DNA of 52,631 nt from Paenibacillus tianmuensis. GTDB taxonomy: Bacteria; Bacillota; Bacilli; Paenibacillales; NBRC-103111. The stretch spans positions 1 to 52,631 of the forward strand of contig NZ_FMTT01000045.1 of NCBI RefSeq assembly GCF_900100345.1, written 5' to 3'. Positions 36,348 to 46,024 of the stretch are shown in pieces; within the stretch, counting starts at the first letter, position 1, and the number at the start of each line of letters is the position of its first letter. The notes below the pieces were generated by a model, which worked only from the letters and a program-made list of their open reading frames with translations, ran no database searches and had not been told where the DNA came from. Position numbers and translations under genes: made by a program.

Positions 36348-37250
36348 TTATTTCGCCACCTTACTGTAAAATGAAGGCTCGCTTTCATACAGCGTCCGGA
36401 TATAGTTCATCACGTCATTGCGCAAATCGTCGCGCTGCAGCGCGAAGTCCAACGTCGCTTTGATAAAGCCGAATTTGTCCCCTACGTCGTGCCGGGCCCC
36501 TTGGAAATTGTAGGCGATGACCGGCCTTTTCTCGTTCAACCGCTTCAGCGCGTCCGTCAGCTGGATTTCGCCGCCCGCACCGGCCGGGAGACCCTCCAAA
36601 ATATCGAAAATGTCAGGTGTCAAAATGTACCGGCCCATGATGGCATAGTTGGAAGGAGCCGCTTTTTTCGAAGGCTTCTCGACCAGCGTCTCCAGGAAGA
36701 ACACCTCTGGCTCGATCGACGATCCCCGGGGAGCGATGATCCCGTATTTGGACACGTCCTCGTCGTTCACTTTTTGCACGCCAACGACCGAGGAGGAATA
36801 CCGGGAATGGACGCGAATGAGCTGGCTCAGGCACGGCTCGCTCGATTGCACGATGTCGTCGCCGAGCAGAACGGCAAAAGGCTCGTCGCCGACAAAGCTG
36901 CGCGCGCACCAGATCGCGTGACCGAGACCCTTCGGCTCTTTTTGACGGATATAGTGGATATTCGCCATCTCGGAGATCGCTTGAATTTGCTCAAGCTCCT
37001 TGTTCTTGCCCTTCTTCGACAGCGTCTCTTCCAGCTCAAACGACTTGTCGAAGTGATCCTCGATGGCCCGCTTTCCGCGTCCGCTAATAATCAGGATATC
37101 TTCGATCCCGGAGGCAATCGCCTCTTCGATAATGTATTGAATCGTCGGCTTGTCCACAATCGGCAGCATTTCTTTCGGCTGGGCTTTGGTTGCAGGCAGG
37201 AAGCGCGTCCCCAGTCCCGCTGCCGGAATGATCGCTTTACGCAATTTCAT
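36348..37250 (-). CDS. galU: UTP-glucose-1-phosphate uridylyltransferase
   Basis: It makes UDP-glucose from UTP and glucose-1-phosphate. The 300 residues start with [30 protein letters not shown], the nucleotide loop, and contain [24 protein letters not shown]. It is slightly longer than typical (about 290). It overlaps the aminotransferase stop by 14 bases and has GGAGG eight bases before the ATG. Together with ugd it feeds uronic-acid sugars to the polysaccharide. Confidence 0.96.
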   Translation of the reverse strand: MKLRKAIIPAAGLGTRFLPATKAQPKEMLPIVDKPTIQYIIEEAIASGIEDILIISGRGKRAIEDHFDKSFELEETLSKKGKNKELEQIQAISEMANIHYIRQKEPKGLGHAIWCARSFVGDEPFAVLLGDDIVQSSEPCLSQLIRVHSRYSSSVVGVQKVNDEDVSKYGIIAPRGSSIEPEVFFLETLVEKPSKKAAPSNYAIMGRYILTPDIFDILEGLPAGAGGEIQLTDALKRLNEKRPVIAYNFQGARHDVGDKFGFIKATLDFALQRDDLRNDVMNYIRTLYESEPSFYSKVAK

Positions 37251-38406
37251 GAGTCATACCTCCGCATACGAGTGTTTTGACGATCTCAATCACTTTCGCT
37301 TGCTCGGTTTCAGTCAGACTGGAGCCGGAAGGCAGGCAAATGCCCTGCTCGAACAGCCGGTCGGATACGCTGTGCCCCTCCTGATGCGGATAATAGACGC
37401 AGCCTTGGAACAGCGGTTGCAGATGCATCGGCTTCCACACCGGTCTGGACTCGATGTTCGCCTCCGCGAGCGACCGGATGATGTCCCCCGACGTCGTTGT
37501 CGCAGCTTGCGGGTCGACGGTCAATGCCGTCAGCCAACGGGTCGCCTGGCCGAAAGACGCCTCCGGCATAAACTCGATGCCCTCCATAGAACCAAACGCT
37601 TCGGCGTAGTTCGCAAAGATGGCGCGCCTCGCTTCGATTCGCTCGGGAAGCTGATGAAGCTGACCGATGCCGATGCCGGCGAGCACGTTGCTCATCCGGT
37701 AGTTGAACCCGACCTCGCTGTGCTCGTAATGCGGTGCAGGGTCCCGGGCCTGAGTCGCCCAATATCTGGCCTTCTCCAAAGCTTCGAGGTCGTCCGACAC
37801 CAGCATGCCTCCGCCGGAGGTGGTGATAATTTTGTTGCCGTTGAACGAGTAGACTCCGAACCTGCCCAGCGTTCCGCTGGCCCGCCCTTTGTACGTCGCG
37901 CCCAGCGATTCGGCGGCATCCTCGATGACGGGAACGCCGTATTGGTTGCATAAGTCAAGCAGCGGGTCCATGTCTGCGCTTTGCCCGTACAGATTGACGA
38001 CAACGACCGCTTTCGGAAGCTTCCCGGCACGCTTAGCTTCAGACAGCGCGCGCTCCAGCGCTTGCGGAGACATATTCCAGCTCTCCGGCTCGGAGTCGAT
38101 GAAGACCGGCTCCGCCCCTTGATACATCACCGGATTTACGCTGGCGACAAACGTTAAGCTTGAGCAGAACACGCTATCCCCGGCGCCGACTCCAAGCAGC
38201 CGCAAAGCCAAGTGGATGGCCGCCGTACCGGAACTGAGAGCCAAAGCTCCGCTGGCTCCGACATACCCGGCAATCTCTTTCTCAAAGACATCGACGTTGG
38301 GCCCTAACGGCGCGATCCAGTTGGTGGCGAAAGCTTGCTGCACCCATTGCTGCTCTTCTTGCCCCATATGCGGGGGAGACAGGTAAATCCTTTGATTCAG
38401 CGACAT
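37237..38406 (-). CDS. DegT/DnrJ/EryC1-family aminotransferase (EpsN/PglE-like)
   Basis: The PLP enzyme (389 residues) would convert UDP-4-keto-6-deoxy-GlcNAc to the 4-amino sugar. It reads [32 protein letters not shown], typical of this subgroup. [21 protein letters not shown] carries the PLP lysine (about Lys192). The start at 38406 has GAGGAGG about ten bases before it; the ATG 24 bases upstream would include that site. It lies next to an EpsM-like acetyltransferase and shares its operon with the 4,6-dehydratase. Confidence 0.9.
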   Translation of the reverse strand: MSLNQRIYLSPPHMGQEEQQWVQQAFATNWIAPLGPNVDVFEKEIAGYVGASGALALSSGTAAIHLALRLLGVGAGDSVFCSSLTFVASVNPVMYQGAEPVFIDSEPESWNMSPQALERALSEAKRAGKLPKAVVVVNLYGQSADMDPLLDLCNQYGVPVIEDAAESLGATYKGRASGTLGRFGVYSFNGNKIITTSGGGMLVSDDLEALEKARYWATQARDPAPHYEHSEVGFNYRMSNVLAGIGIGQLHQLPERIEARRAIFANYAEAFGSMEGIEFMPEASFGQATRWLTALTVDPQAATTTSGDIIRSLAEANIESRPVWKPMHLQPLFQGCVYYPHQEGHSVSDRLFEQGICLPSGSSLTETEQAKVIEIVKTLVCGGMTHEIA

Positions 38407-38422
38407 TTCGCTACGCCCTCCT

Positions 38423-39073
38423 CTATGCAAGCTGATCCGGTTGATCAGCGTATTTGATTGGTTTGGCGGGTACGCCTACGGCCGTGCATTGAGCCGGAAT
38501 GTCGTGGGCGGCAACCGCTCCCGCTCCGAGCGTGCTCCAGCCGCCTATCATTAATCCTTCGATCACTTTCGCGCCAAGCCCGATATGCGTTCCGTCTCCT
38601 ACCGTGACATCGCCCGCTAAGGCTGCGGAGGGAGAAATATGCACGAAGCTTCCGAGCGTGTTCTCGTGCTCGACGATGGCGCCGGTGTTGATGATGCACT
38701 GAGCGCCGATCCTCGCGCCATGATTGATGACGGCTCCCGGCATGACGACCGTACCGCCGCCGATCGTCACCCCGCTTCCGAGCGTCGCCCTCGGATGAAT
38801 CAACACCGCGTAGCGGGATTCGGGGTACCCGAGCCGCTCCATGACGGTATGTCGGGTGCGATTATTGCCGATGGCAATAAACAGCCGGCAATCGTCGTCC
38901 CGGAGCAGCTCCGCCATGTTCGCCACCGGCCCGTGAAGGATGCCGTCCTGCCTAAAGCTGTGCGTATATTTGTCGTCGCCGATCCCGGCCAGCTCATAGT
39001 CCCCCTGGCCCCGCATCACATCGAGGACGACCTTTCCATGACCGCCTCCGCCGATCAGGACGAGCTTCTTCAT
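38423..39073 (-). CDS. Sugar O/N-acetyltransferase (EpsM/PglD/NeuD-like)
   Basis: The 216 residues start at an ATG with GGTGGAGGG about ten bases upstream. A Rossmann-like substrate domain (KKLVLIGGGGHGKVVLDVMRG) is followed by a left-handed beta helix of hexapeptide repeats from about 95. PLGIR-like steps give way to ISPSAALAGDVTVGDGTHIGLGAKV. This is the fold of PglD, which acetylates the 4-amino group of UDP-bacillosamine precursors. It overlaps the stop of the transferase gene upstream by a few bases. Confidence 0.9.
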   Translation of the reverse strand: MKKLVLIGGGGHGKVVLDVMRGQGDYELAGIGDDKYTHSFRQDGILHGPVANMAELLRDDDCRLFIAIGNNRTRHTVMERLGYPESRYAVLIHPRATLGSGVTIGGGTVVMPGAVINHGARIGAQCIINTGAIVEHENTLGSFVHISPSAALAGDVTVGDGTHIGLGAKVIEGLMIGGWSTLGAGAVAAHDIPAQCTAVGVPAKPIKYADQPDQLA

Positions 39074-39074
39074 G

Positions 39075-40850
39075 CTAGAATCCCTCCACCTTCCGGTTGC
39101 CCGTAAATTTGCTCGTCGTGGCATGTCCCACCTGCTGAACGCCGTCGGCACGGAATACCTTCTTCACCGTCATCCATAGGATTTTCGCATCCAGCATCAG
39201 CGACGGGTGGTCGGTGTACCAGACGTCCAGGGCGAATTTTTCTTCCCAGGAGATCGCGTTTCTTCCGTTCACCTGAGCCCAACCGGTAATGCCCGGACGG
39301 ACCCAATGCCGCTTCTGTTGCTCCTCCGTATATAACGGCAAATATTCCATCAGGAGCGGCCTCGGCCCGATCAGACTCATATCTCCGCGCAGCACGTTGA
39401 ACAGCTGAGGCAGCTCGTCCATGCTTGTTTTGCGCAGCAGCTTGCCGAAGGTTGTCAGCCGTTCAACGTCCGGCAGCAGTTCGCCCATGCTGTCCTTCCG
39501 GTCGTTCATCGTGCGGAACTTGTACACGTGGAACGGCTTGCCGTGAAGCCCGGGACGCTGCTGTCGGAACAGCACCGGCGAGCCCAGATTCAGGCGGACC
39601 AGCAGCGCGACAAGGACGAACAAAGGAGCGAACGCGACGACCGCCGTCAGAGCAGCGGTGAAATCGAGCACGCGCTTGATGCGCTGCACGGATTTTCGTT
39701 TACGGGCCGTTTTCTTCTGCTCGATCTCCCCGTACATGCGATGCAGCCGCCCAACGACCGCCTGCTCCGTATATTCGCGCTCGATCACGCTGCGCGCTTC
39801 GCTGCCGAATTGCTTCAGCAGCTCGTCGCTTCCGAGCAGCTTGTGCAGAGCGTCGGCAAACGGCTCGGGCTGCTTATAAGGGGACAAAAATCCGGTCTCG
39901 TTATGCTTCACCAGCTCCCTTGTTCCGAGAACGTCGCTGCCTACCGCCGGTTTGGAGAAGGCCATCGCTTCCATCAGGAAGCGGGGGATTCCTTCCTTCT
40001 CGGAAGAGAGCACGACGATATCCGCCAGCTTGATCCAAGGGTAAATATAGCTCTGATGCCCAATCAGCCTCACTTCCTCCTCAAGGCCCAGCTCCATGAT
40101 CTTCCTTCGGATTTCCGCTTCGAGCGGACCTTTCCCGGCCAGGACGCAGCAGAAGTCATGCACATGCTTGTCTTTGAGCAGTCGAAGCGATTCCAGCAGA
40201 AAGGTATGATCTTTTACGGGCTCGAGCCGGGCCGCCATCAGGATGATTTTCTTTCCTTCGGGGATGAGCGCCTCCTGCCGCACCCGGTCCAGTTCGGCCT
40301 GATCGATACGGTAACGGAACTCGTCCAGCCGGTTCAAATCGACACCGTTCCCCTCGTAATAGACCGGCTTACCCGGCGCCAGCTCCTGCAGCTTTCCCAT
40401 GTCCTCGCGATTTTGCGAGGAAAGCGCGTCACAGAACAGCGCGCCCAGCTTCTCAAGGCTGCGGTAGGTGAAGCTGGTTATCCATTTCTGTCCGTCGAAA
40501 AACGGCAGTCCGTGGCTCGTATGCAGGATTATCGGCGTTCGGGCCAGCCACCCGGCCACCCGGCCGATCAGTCCGGCCTTCGCCGTATGCGTATGGACGA
40601 TATCGAACCGCTCGCGCCGAAGCAGCGAACGCATCTGACGGATCGAACGAAGATCGTCCAAAACATGAATTTTCCGGTTCATCGACACGAAATGGAGCTT
40701 CAGGCGGTATCGTTTCATGAACTCCTCGTCATAACCGTCGGGAGACGAAATCAGATGAACCTCATATTCCGCCTTCTGCAGCACCTCCATCTTGTCCGCC
40801 AAAATTTTATGGGAGATAGCGCTTGTGCAAATATGAGCGACCTTTTTCAT
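39075..40850 (-). CDS. Fused glycosyltransferase (GT4) and phosphoglycosyl transferase (EpsD-EpsL-like)
   Basis: One 591-residue chain has two enzymes. The first 370 residues are a GT4 glycosyltransferase: KVAHICTSAISHKIL, ILMAARLEPVKDHTFLLESLRLL and SSEKEGIPRFLMEAMAFSKPAVGSDVLGTREL, with the EX7E region. After a basic linker comes a single-helix phosphoglycosyl transferase (RIKRVLDFTAALTAVVAFAPLF, VYKFRTMNDRKDSM, MSLIGPRPLL, VRPGITGWAQVNGRN). That half moves a phospho-sugar to undecaprenyl phosphate and so starts the repeat unit. The two activities are usually separate genes. The start overlaps the epimerase stop (ATGA). Confidence 0.9.
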   Translation of the reverse strand: MKKVAHICTSAISHKILADKMEVLQKAEYEVHLISSPDGYDEEFMKRYRLKLHFVSMNRKIHVLDDLRSIRQMRSLLRRERFDIVHTHTAKAGLIGRVAGWLARTPIILHTSHGLPFFDGQKWITSFTYRSLEKLGALFCDALSSQNREDMGKLQELAPGKPVYYEGNGVDLNRLDEFRYRIDQAELDRVRQEALIPEGKKIILMAARLEPVKDHTFLLESLRLLKDKHVHDFCCVLAGKGPLEAEIRRKIMELGLEEEVRLIGHQSYIYPWIKLADIVVLSSEKEGIPRFLMEAMAFSKPAVGSDVLGTRELVKHNETGFLSPYKQPEPFADALHKLLGSDELLKQFGSEARSVIEREYTEQAVVGRLHRMYGEIEQKKTARKRKSVQRIKRVLDFTAALTAVVAFAPLFVLVALLVRLNLGSPVLFRQQRPGLHGKPFHVYKFRTMNDRKDSMGELLPDVERLTTFGKLLRKTSMDELPQLFNVLRGDMSLIGPRPLLMEYLPLYTEEQQKRHWVRPGITGWAQVNGRNAISWEEKFALDVWYTDHPSLMLDAKILWMTVKKVFRADGVQQVGHATTSKFTGNRKVEGF

Positions 40851-41863
40851 ACGGTTACCTCTCGATAATATTGGCAGTACCAATCGGTAAACGCCTTTAT
40901 TCCGGTTTCGATGCTAGTCTTGGGCGTGAAGCCGACCTCCTGCGCCAGCTCGTCGATATCGGCATATGTTGCCTGCACGTCGCCGGGCTGCATCGGCTTG
41001 AATTCGATCACCGCCTCTTTGCCGAGACATTCCTCGATCGTATGAATGAACTTCATCAAAGGAATAGGCCGATTGTTGCCGATATTATAAATTTTATAGG
41101 GCGCGTACGAGGAGGACGGGTCCGGCTCCATCCGGTTCCAGCTGTCGTTGTGCGCCGGAGGACGGAACAGCAGGCGCACGATGCCTTGCACGATATCGTC
41201 GATGTAGGTGAAATCGCGCATCATCTGGCCTTCATTAAACACTTGAATCGGCTTGCCTTCCATAATCGCCTTCGTGAACGAGAAATACGCCATGTCCGGT
41301 CTTCCCCAAGGCCCGTACACCGTGAAGAAGCGCAAGCCCGTCGTCGGCAATCCGTACAGATGGCTGTACGTATGGGCCATCAGCTCGTTCGCTTTTTTCG
41401 TGGCCGCATACAGGCTGACGGGATGATTGACCGCATCTGTCGCAGAGAACGGCATTTTCACATTCGCCCCGTAGACCGAGCTGGAGGACGCATAGATAAG
41501 ATGCGGAATGCGATGCTTGCGGGAGCTTTCCAGCATATGCAGAAAGCCGGTTATGTTGGAGTCGATGTACGCCCCCGGATTGACCATGGAATATCGCACG
41601 CCGGCCTGGGCTGCAAGATGTACAACCGCTGCAAAATCATGGGATGCGAATAACGCATCGAGCGACTTTTGATCGCGCAGGTCGAAGTTGTAATGAGCAT
41701 AGGCATCATACTCTAACAATCCATTTAACCGCTCTTCCTTCAGCCTGACGTCGTAATAGTCGTTTAAGCAGTCTACTCCCACCACGGAGAAGCCTTCCTG
41801 AAGCAGCTTCGCCGATAGATGATACCCGATAAAGCCTGCGGATCCGGTGACTAAAATTTTCAT
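40847..41863 (-). CDS. NAD-dependent UDP-glucuronate 4-epimerase-like protein
   Basis: The SDR enzyme (338 residues) has the NAD loop ILVTGSAGFIGYHLSAKLLQEG and the catalytic Ser with Tyr-x3-Lys (YASSSSVYGAN, SLYAATKKANEL). LRFFTVYGPWGRPDMAYFSFTKAIMEGKPI is strongly typical of UDP-glucuronate epimerases. Together with Ugd it should give UDP-galacturonate. The ATG at 41863 overlaps the stop of the upstream glycosyltransferase (ATGA); a frame extending to 41908 was not used. Glucose epimerase activity cannot be excluded. Confidence 0.9.
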   Translation of the reverse strand: MKILVTGSAGFIGYHLSAKLLQEGFSVVGVDCLNDYYDVRLKEERLNGLLEYDAYAHYNFDLRDQKSLDALFASHDFAAVVHLAAQAGVRYSMVNPGAYIDSNITGFLHMLESSRKHRIPHLIYASSSSVYGANVKMPFSATDAVNHPVSLYAATKKANELMAHTYSHLYGLPTTGLRFFTVYGPWGRPDMAYFSFTKAIMEGKPIQVFNEGQMMRDFTYIDDIVQGIVRLLFRPPAHNDSWNRMEPDPSSSYAPYKIYNIGNNRPIPLMKFIHTIEECLGKEAVIEFKPMQPGDVQATYADIDELAQEVGFTPKTSIETGIKAFTDWYCQYYREVTV

Positions 41864-43056
41864 CGCCGCGTCTTCCCTTCCTTCACGAATTGAGAAAACT
41901 TTTCCCAAAATTCCTGCCGTTCCTGATCCAGCTGGTTTTTCGTATAGTTCCCCGCTTTCCGATAGTTGGCTTGCGCTTGTTCGGTCATCCAGCGTGTGTC
42001 GGAGATATATTGCTCGATCAGCCGGGCCAACTGCTTGTCATTGCCGGGCTTATGCAGATACTGCGGATCGATAAGCTCCGGAATGCCCCCGGCGGTCGAC
42101 CCGATGACTGGACATCCCCGGCTCATCGCCTCGACCGTCGCTCTCGGCAAGCCTTCCTGAAAGCTCGGCTGCAAGTAAAGATCCACTTGATCCAGCCACT
42201 CGAATACAGCATCGCCGCTCTGCAGAACGCCGTCGAACCGGACGTGTTCCCGCAAGCCGAGGTTGGCCGCCAGCGCTTCCCACGGCTCTTTGTCGCCTCC
42301 GCCAAGCACCCGGAACTCGAAGGCCGGCAGCTTCGGCTTTACCCGGGCCAACGCCGCCAGCGCCGTCGCAATGCCTTTCGTTTTGCCGTTCAGATTGCCG
42401 ATCAGCCCCAAAATAACGGGCTTCGCCCCGGCTTCGATTTTGCGGAGACGCCGTTCCATTACCTCGGGGCACAAATCCGGAATTTCCACATCCGAGCAGC
42501 CTTCGGTATACCCGCTCGTATTCGGATACCGGTGCTGCAAAAATTGCTTCGTCACGTAGATCGCAAACGGCGCTTCCTTCACCTGCGCTTTCGTCTTCAG
42601 CGTCGCAATGGGCGCGTACGCCTTCCCTTGCAGATTTCCGTAATTCCACAACGCATCCCAAGCGCAGGCGACCATCTCCACGGCAAAAGGCTTTTTGAGC
42701 TTCTTGGCGATCGCCACCGCTTCCGAGCCGATTTCGCTTGGCAGCCGGGCAATTACCGCATCCGACTGTGCGATCGATTCGGTCAGCACACGCTCGATAT
42801 AGCCTTTTTTCGTCAGCTTGTTCACCGGATTGCTGAGGGAAGGCAGCACGACAAATTCCACATTTTTGCCGCTTGATAAGCTTTTATTCGCAATTTCCGT
42901 GTCCGAAGATATTTTTTTCGCCCGGGACGCCACCGTAATTTCGTCAAATACGGTCAAATACCGTTCCCACACCGAGTAGGGCAGCTTTCCGCTGGAAAAA
43001 AATTTCCCGGAATCGTTAAAGTAAAACGTATGGTCATGCGCCCATAATACCTTCAT
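41860..43056 (-). CDS. GT4-like glycosyltransferase
   Basis: The 398-residue two-domain enzyme opens MKVLWAHDHTFYFNDSGKFFSSGKLPYSVWERYL. It has the family's C-terminal nucleotide-sugar site in EGLPRATVEAMSRGCPVIGSTAGGIPELI, where the EX7E region is intact. The acceptor and donor sugars cannot be predicted. It lies between the acyltransferase and the epimerase, in the same transcription direction. GAGGACC-like sites precede the ATG. Confidence 0.88.
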   Translation of the reverse strand: MKVLWAHDHTFYFNDSGKFFSSGKLPYSVWERYLTVFDEITVASRAKKISSDTEIANKSLSSGKNVEFVVLPSLSNPVNKLTKKGYIERVLTESIAQSDAVIARLPSEIGSEAVAIAKKLKKPFAVEMVACAWDALWNYGNLQGKAYAPIATLKTKAQVKEAPFAIYVTKQFLQHRYPNTSGYTEGCSDVEIPDLCPEVMERRLRKIEAGAKPVILGLIGNLNGKTKGIATALAALARVKPKLPAFEFRVLGGGDKEPWEALAANLGLREHVRFDGVLQSGDAVFEWLDQVDLYLQPSFQEGLPRATVEAMSRGCPVIGSTAGGIPELIDPQYLHKPGNDKQLARLIEQYISDTRWMTEQAQANYRKAGNYTKNQLDQERQEFWEKFSQFVKEGKTRR

Positions 43057-43070
43057 GGTCCTCGACCCTC

Positions 43071-43637
43071 TCAGATAGATTTAATAGGTTTTGCCGGGAC
43101 TCCGCCGACAACGGTATGCGGGGGCACCGGCTTGGTTACGACCGCTCCGGCGGCCACCACTGCCCTGCTGCCGATGTCCACACCTGCCAGAATGCGGCAG
43201 CCGCAGCCGATCCAGACGTCCGATTGAATCGTGATCGGCGCGTATTTGACCGGATTGTCGCGAATCGGCAGGGAGGCGTCATCCCAAGCGTGCTCGAATG
43301 AAATCATCGAGGTCTGATGCGCGACCGACACGTCGTTATCGATCGCAATGCCGCCCCCCGCATCCAGATAACACTGTTTATGTATGCTTACATTGCTGCC
43401 GATGGAGAGCTTCTCCCAATGCTTAATCTCAACGGACCGGCCGACGAATACGTTATCGCCGCACTTCGGAATCAACCGCTTGAGAAGGCAGTAGCGCGTT
43501 GCAAGCCCCAGGGGCTCCGGCAGCAGGTCGGTCGCGTGCCACGAGCTCTTGAGCAGAGGCTTCGGAATGATCGAGAACAGCGCCGTAAGCAGGTTCAGAA
43601 ATCCTTTGTAACGATGAAATTTGTCCCTTCCTCGGAT
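43071..43637 (-). CDS. Hexapeptide acyltransferase (WbbJ/LbH type) with no standard start codon
   Basis: The part from the TTG at 43475 gives 134 residues: [45 protein letters not shown] and [46 protein letters not shown]. This is a left-handed beta-helix O-acetyltransferase. The same frame continues upstream as sensible protein ([33 protein letters not shown]). It has no ATG, GTG or TTG before the stop at 43704-43706. A good site (AAAGGAGAGG) lies six bases before ATC at 43635-43637. Either ATC initiates, or a substitution or indel broke the start. Coordinates are given to that ATC. Confidence 0.65.
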   Translation of the reverse strand: MRGRDKFHRYKGFLNLLTALFSIIPKPLLKSSWHATDLLPEPLGLATRYCLLKRLIPKCGDNVFVGRSVEIKHWEKLSIGSNVSIHKQCYLDAGGGIAIDNDVSVAHQTSMISFEHAWDDASLPIRDNPVKYAPITIQSDVWIGCGCRILAGVDIGSRAVVAAGAVVTKPVPPHTVVGGVPAKPIKSI

Positions 43638-44880
43638 GGCAAGCCTCTCCTTTCTTGGAATGAACCGCTTTGGGCCTGAATAACCACGCGAGCGTATACG
43701 CGTTCATCATGTACAGAATGGGCACAACAGGCACTTTTTTCCGGACCATGTTATCCCCGATCGTCCCTACCCCGTACTCCAGATTCCGCTCGGTCACGGT
43801 GACGAAGCCGACCATTACCAGCGTGCAGCCGAAGGTCAGCAGCAGAATAAGGCACATCGCAAAAAACGAACGCGTTTCCTTATGGCGCAAAAACACCGTC
43901 ACGGACAGTCCGAACGAGATCATCATATAGACCGCCTCCGCCGTACGCATCACAAACTCCATATCCCAATTGAACGCTTTGAACGGATTCGGAGAGATGA
44001 ACAGAAAGACCGTGAGCATGAAGGAATTCAGAAGCCCGGTCGGCCCCACTTTCAAGAACACCACGCCCAGCGCACCGATGAGCATGAGCAAGGAGATTTT
44101 GAAGCTTCGGCGGAACAGCAAGTAAAAGGATAAAATATAAACGATCGAATAATCTCTGAGCATGGACGTGTAGAACAAGACGATGATGAACAAAAGGTAT
44201 CGGCGGTTTAATAAAAGCTGGGTGCACAGCAGCCCCAGGAAGGCGCACGTGATGTCCTTGCCGAACACGGAGGACATATACATCAGCGCCGGACTTGCAA
44301 GCAGCCCGATAATCAGCACCGCGTTATACGTTCGTTTGCCCGCCTCCGAAAGCTCGTACGTGAAAAACTTGTCGTTCAGCCGGTACGTCATATTGCAGCA
44401 CAGCACGAGCAAAAAGGAATTAAACGTAATAATGACCAGCGGATCGGCCAAATCCAGAAATTTAAAAAACGGCATGTACATGAGCCCGAACACCGGATAC
44501 GCCGAAGAATCCAGCCACTTGGTCGTAATGTGCTCCGTTGCATAACGGATAAAATCGTCCAGATGCGAATAGAACGTCACCTGCCGGAAATAGCCTCTGG
44601 CGTCTGGACCAAATAAAGGGTCCGTCGTCAGGGCATACATCCCTTTGCCGATCAGCATCACCATGAGCCCGATGTAGAGCACGGCCGGCTGGTGGGGCCA
44701 CTTCAGCATGACGAAAAAGGGAAGCAGCAAAATAAAGAAAAAGACAAGTCCGACATCGAGGTCCCACTGGGTTACCCATTTGGTCGTCAGCATCAACAGG
44801 ACGGCGTACATCCACAGCAGCATCGTTTGCGCCAAGGGGTTATCCCTTACAAGCGGCAGCTCAACCTTCCGCTCAAGCAT
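43453..44880 (-). CDS. Polysaccharide polymerase-like polytopic membrane protein (Wzy/EpsG type)
   Basis: About ten membrane helices lie in the first 390 residues, with loops [12 protein letters not shown] and [20 protein letters not shown] (here [17 protein letters not shown]). The end [17 protein letters not shown] is typical of the polymerase group. From about residue 405 the chain becomes polar and Ala/Pro/Arg-rich, because it reads the overlapping acyltransferase gene in another frame for about 185 bases. The real C-terminus probably lies near [11 protein letters not shown], so the tail looks frameshifted. Its start overlaps the glycosyltransferase stop by eight bases (ATGCTTGA). Confidence 0.8.
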   Translation of the reverse strand: MLERKVELPLVRDNPLAQTMLLWMYAVLLMLTTKWVTQWDLDVGLVFFFILLLPFFVMLKWPHQPAVLYIGLMVMLIGKGMYALTTDPLFGPDARGYFRQVTFYSHLDDFIRYATEHITTKWLDSSAYPVFGLMYMPFFKFLDLADPLVIITFNSFLLVLCCNMTYRLNDKFFTYELSEAGKRTYNAVLIIGLLASPALMYMSSVFGKDITCAFLGLLCTQLLLNRRYLLFIIVLFYTSMLRDYSIVYILSFYLLFRRSFKISLLMLIGALGVVFLKVGPTGLLNSFMLTVFLFISPNPFKAFNWDMEFVMRTAEAVYMMISFGLSVTVFLRHKETRSFFAMCLILLLTFGCTLVMVGFVTVTERNLEYGVGTIGDNMVRKKVPVVPILYMMNAYTLAWLFRPKAVHSKKGEACHPRKGQISSLQRISEPAYGAVLDHSEASAQELVARDRPAAGAPGACNALLPSQAVDSEVRR

Positions 44881-45994
44881 GATAAATGTTCTCCAACCGC
44901 CGGATGCTCTCGCGGATATCGTAGCCGTACTTTTTCAAGGAACGATGCCTCGTCTGCCAATCCGGCGCAGCCGAACGGCCCAGTATTCCCGTAATCTTGT
45001 TGACCCATACCTCGGGCTGCAGCTTAAGATGCTCCACCATACCGAACCTGAGGTCGGCTTCGGTCGGCACATGCTCCGACACGAGGCTGGGCACACCGCC
45101 GGCCTGAGCTTCGATGACGACAATGCCCAAGCCTTCGAATAACGACGGCAGCAGGAACACATCGAAAGCGCCGATAATTTCCGGAATATCTTTGCGGGCG
45201 CCTAGGAAACGGACCTGTCGCCGAATGCCCATCGTTTCCGCAAGCCGCTCCATCTCCTCGCGCAATCTCCCGTCTCCGACCAGCACGAGCTGCGCCTCAG
45301 GGACGGCCTTAACCAATAAGGAGAACGTCTCCAGCAGGAAACGGTGGTTCTTCTCTTCGCTGAACCGGCCGATATGCCCCACCACCGGAATCGACGGGTC
45401 GGTCACGCCGATACGCTGCCTGAGCCCGCTCCGATCTGTGGGCAGCTGCTCGTATGGCAGCAGATTGATCGCATTGGGCAGCAGCTCCGTGCGGGTATCT
45501 TTCCAGCAGCGGGCCCCGAAAAGCGATTCGCACGCCGGTCTGGAGCAGCCGATCAGATGCGTGCTGTGTTTTAAAATCAGCGATTTCATGTAGTGGCGGT
45601 ACAAGGTGCGGAACAGCGTCGTCCGCTGTTCGGCATTCACCGTATGACTGTGGCACACGCGAACCGGGACGCCGATCTCCTTGGCCAGCTTCAGCACATA
45701 CCCACTGAATTGGAAAATATGGCTGTGAATGGCGGCATAGGGACCATTTTCTCTCACGTTATGCAGGAATTGTTCCCGGAACGGGCCAAGCCCTTTCCGG
45801 GGATGCGGCTGCAGCAAAATCTTCCCGCCGAGCTCGCGAATCTCGCGGTCGTAGAACCCTTCGCCTTCCAACTGGACCGCAAAATGAAACTCGAACCGTT
45901 CCCGGTCGATGTTCCTGTAAATATTCATCAGCAGTGTCTCGACACCGCCGGGGTCCATTTTTCCGACAACATGCAATATTTTAATCGCGCTCAT
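44873..45994 (-). CDS. EpsF-like glycosyltransferase (GT4 family)
   Basis: The 373 residues begin IKILHVVGKMDPGGVETLLMNIYRNIDR, the N-terminal signature shared with EpsF. HSHIFQFSGYVLKLAKEIGVPVRVCHSHT follows, and a nucleotide-sugar domain with VGHIGRFSEEKNHRFLLETF and LLPSLFEGLGIVVIEAQAGGVPSLV. It should add a sugar to the lipid-linked unit on the cytosolic face. CGGGAGGG precedes the ATG. The stop lies within the start of the polymerase gene. Confidence 0.92.
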   Translation of the reverse strand: MSAIKILHVVGKMDPGGVETLLMNIYRNIDRERFEFHFAVQLEGEGFYDREIRELGGKILLQPHPRKGLGPFREQFLHNVRENGPYAAIHSHIFQFSGYVLKLAKEIGVPVRVCHSHTVNAEQRTTLFRTLYRHYMKSLILKHSTHLIGCSRPACESLFGARCWKDTRTELLPNAINLLPYEQLPTDRSGLRQRIGVTDPSIPVVGHIGRFSEEKNHRFLLETFSLLVKAVPEAQLVLVGDGRLREEMERLAETMGIRRQVRFLGARKDIPEIIGAFDVFLLPSLFEGLGIVVIEAQAGGVPSLVSEHVPTEADLRFGMVEHLKLQPEVWVNKITGILGRSAAPDWQTRHRSLKKYGYDIRESIRRLENIYHA

Positions 45995-46024
45995 CTTACC
46001 CTCCCGGATGACTGAATCCTTTGG

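Noticed and set aside
39528..40868. A 446-codon plus-strand open frame
   Set aside because: It is antisense to the fused glycosyltransferase gene, whose motifs are unmistakable.
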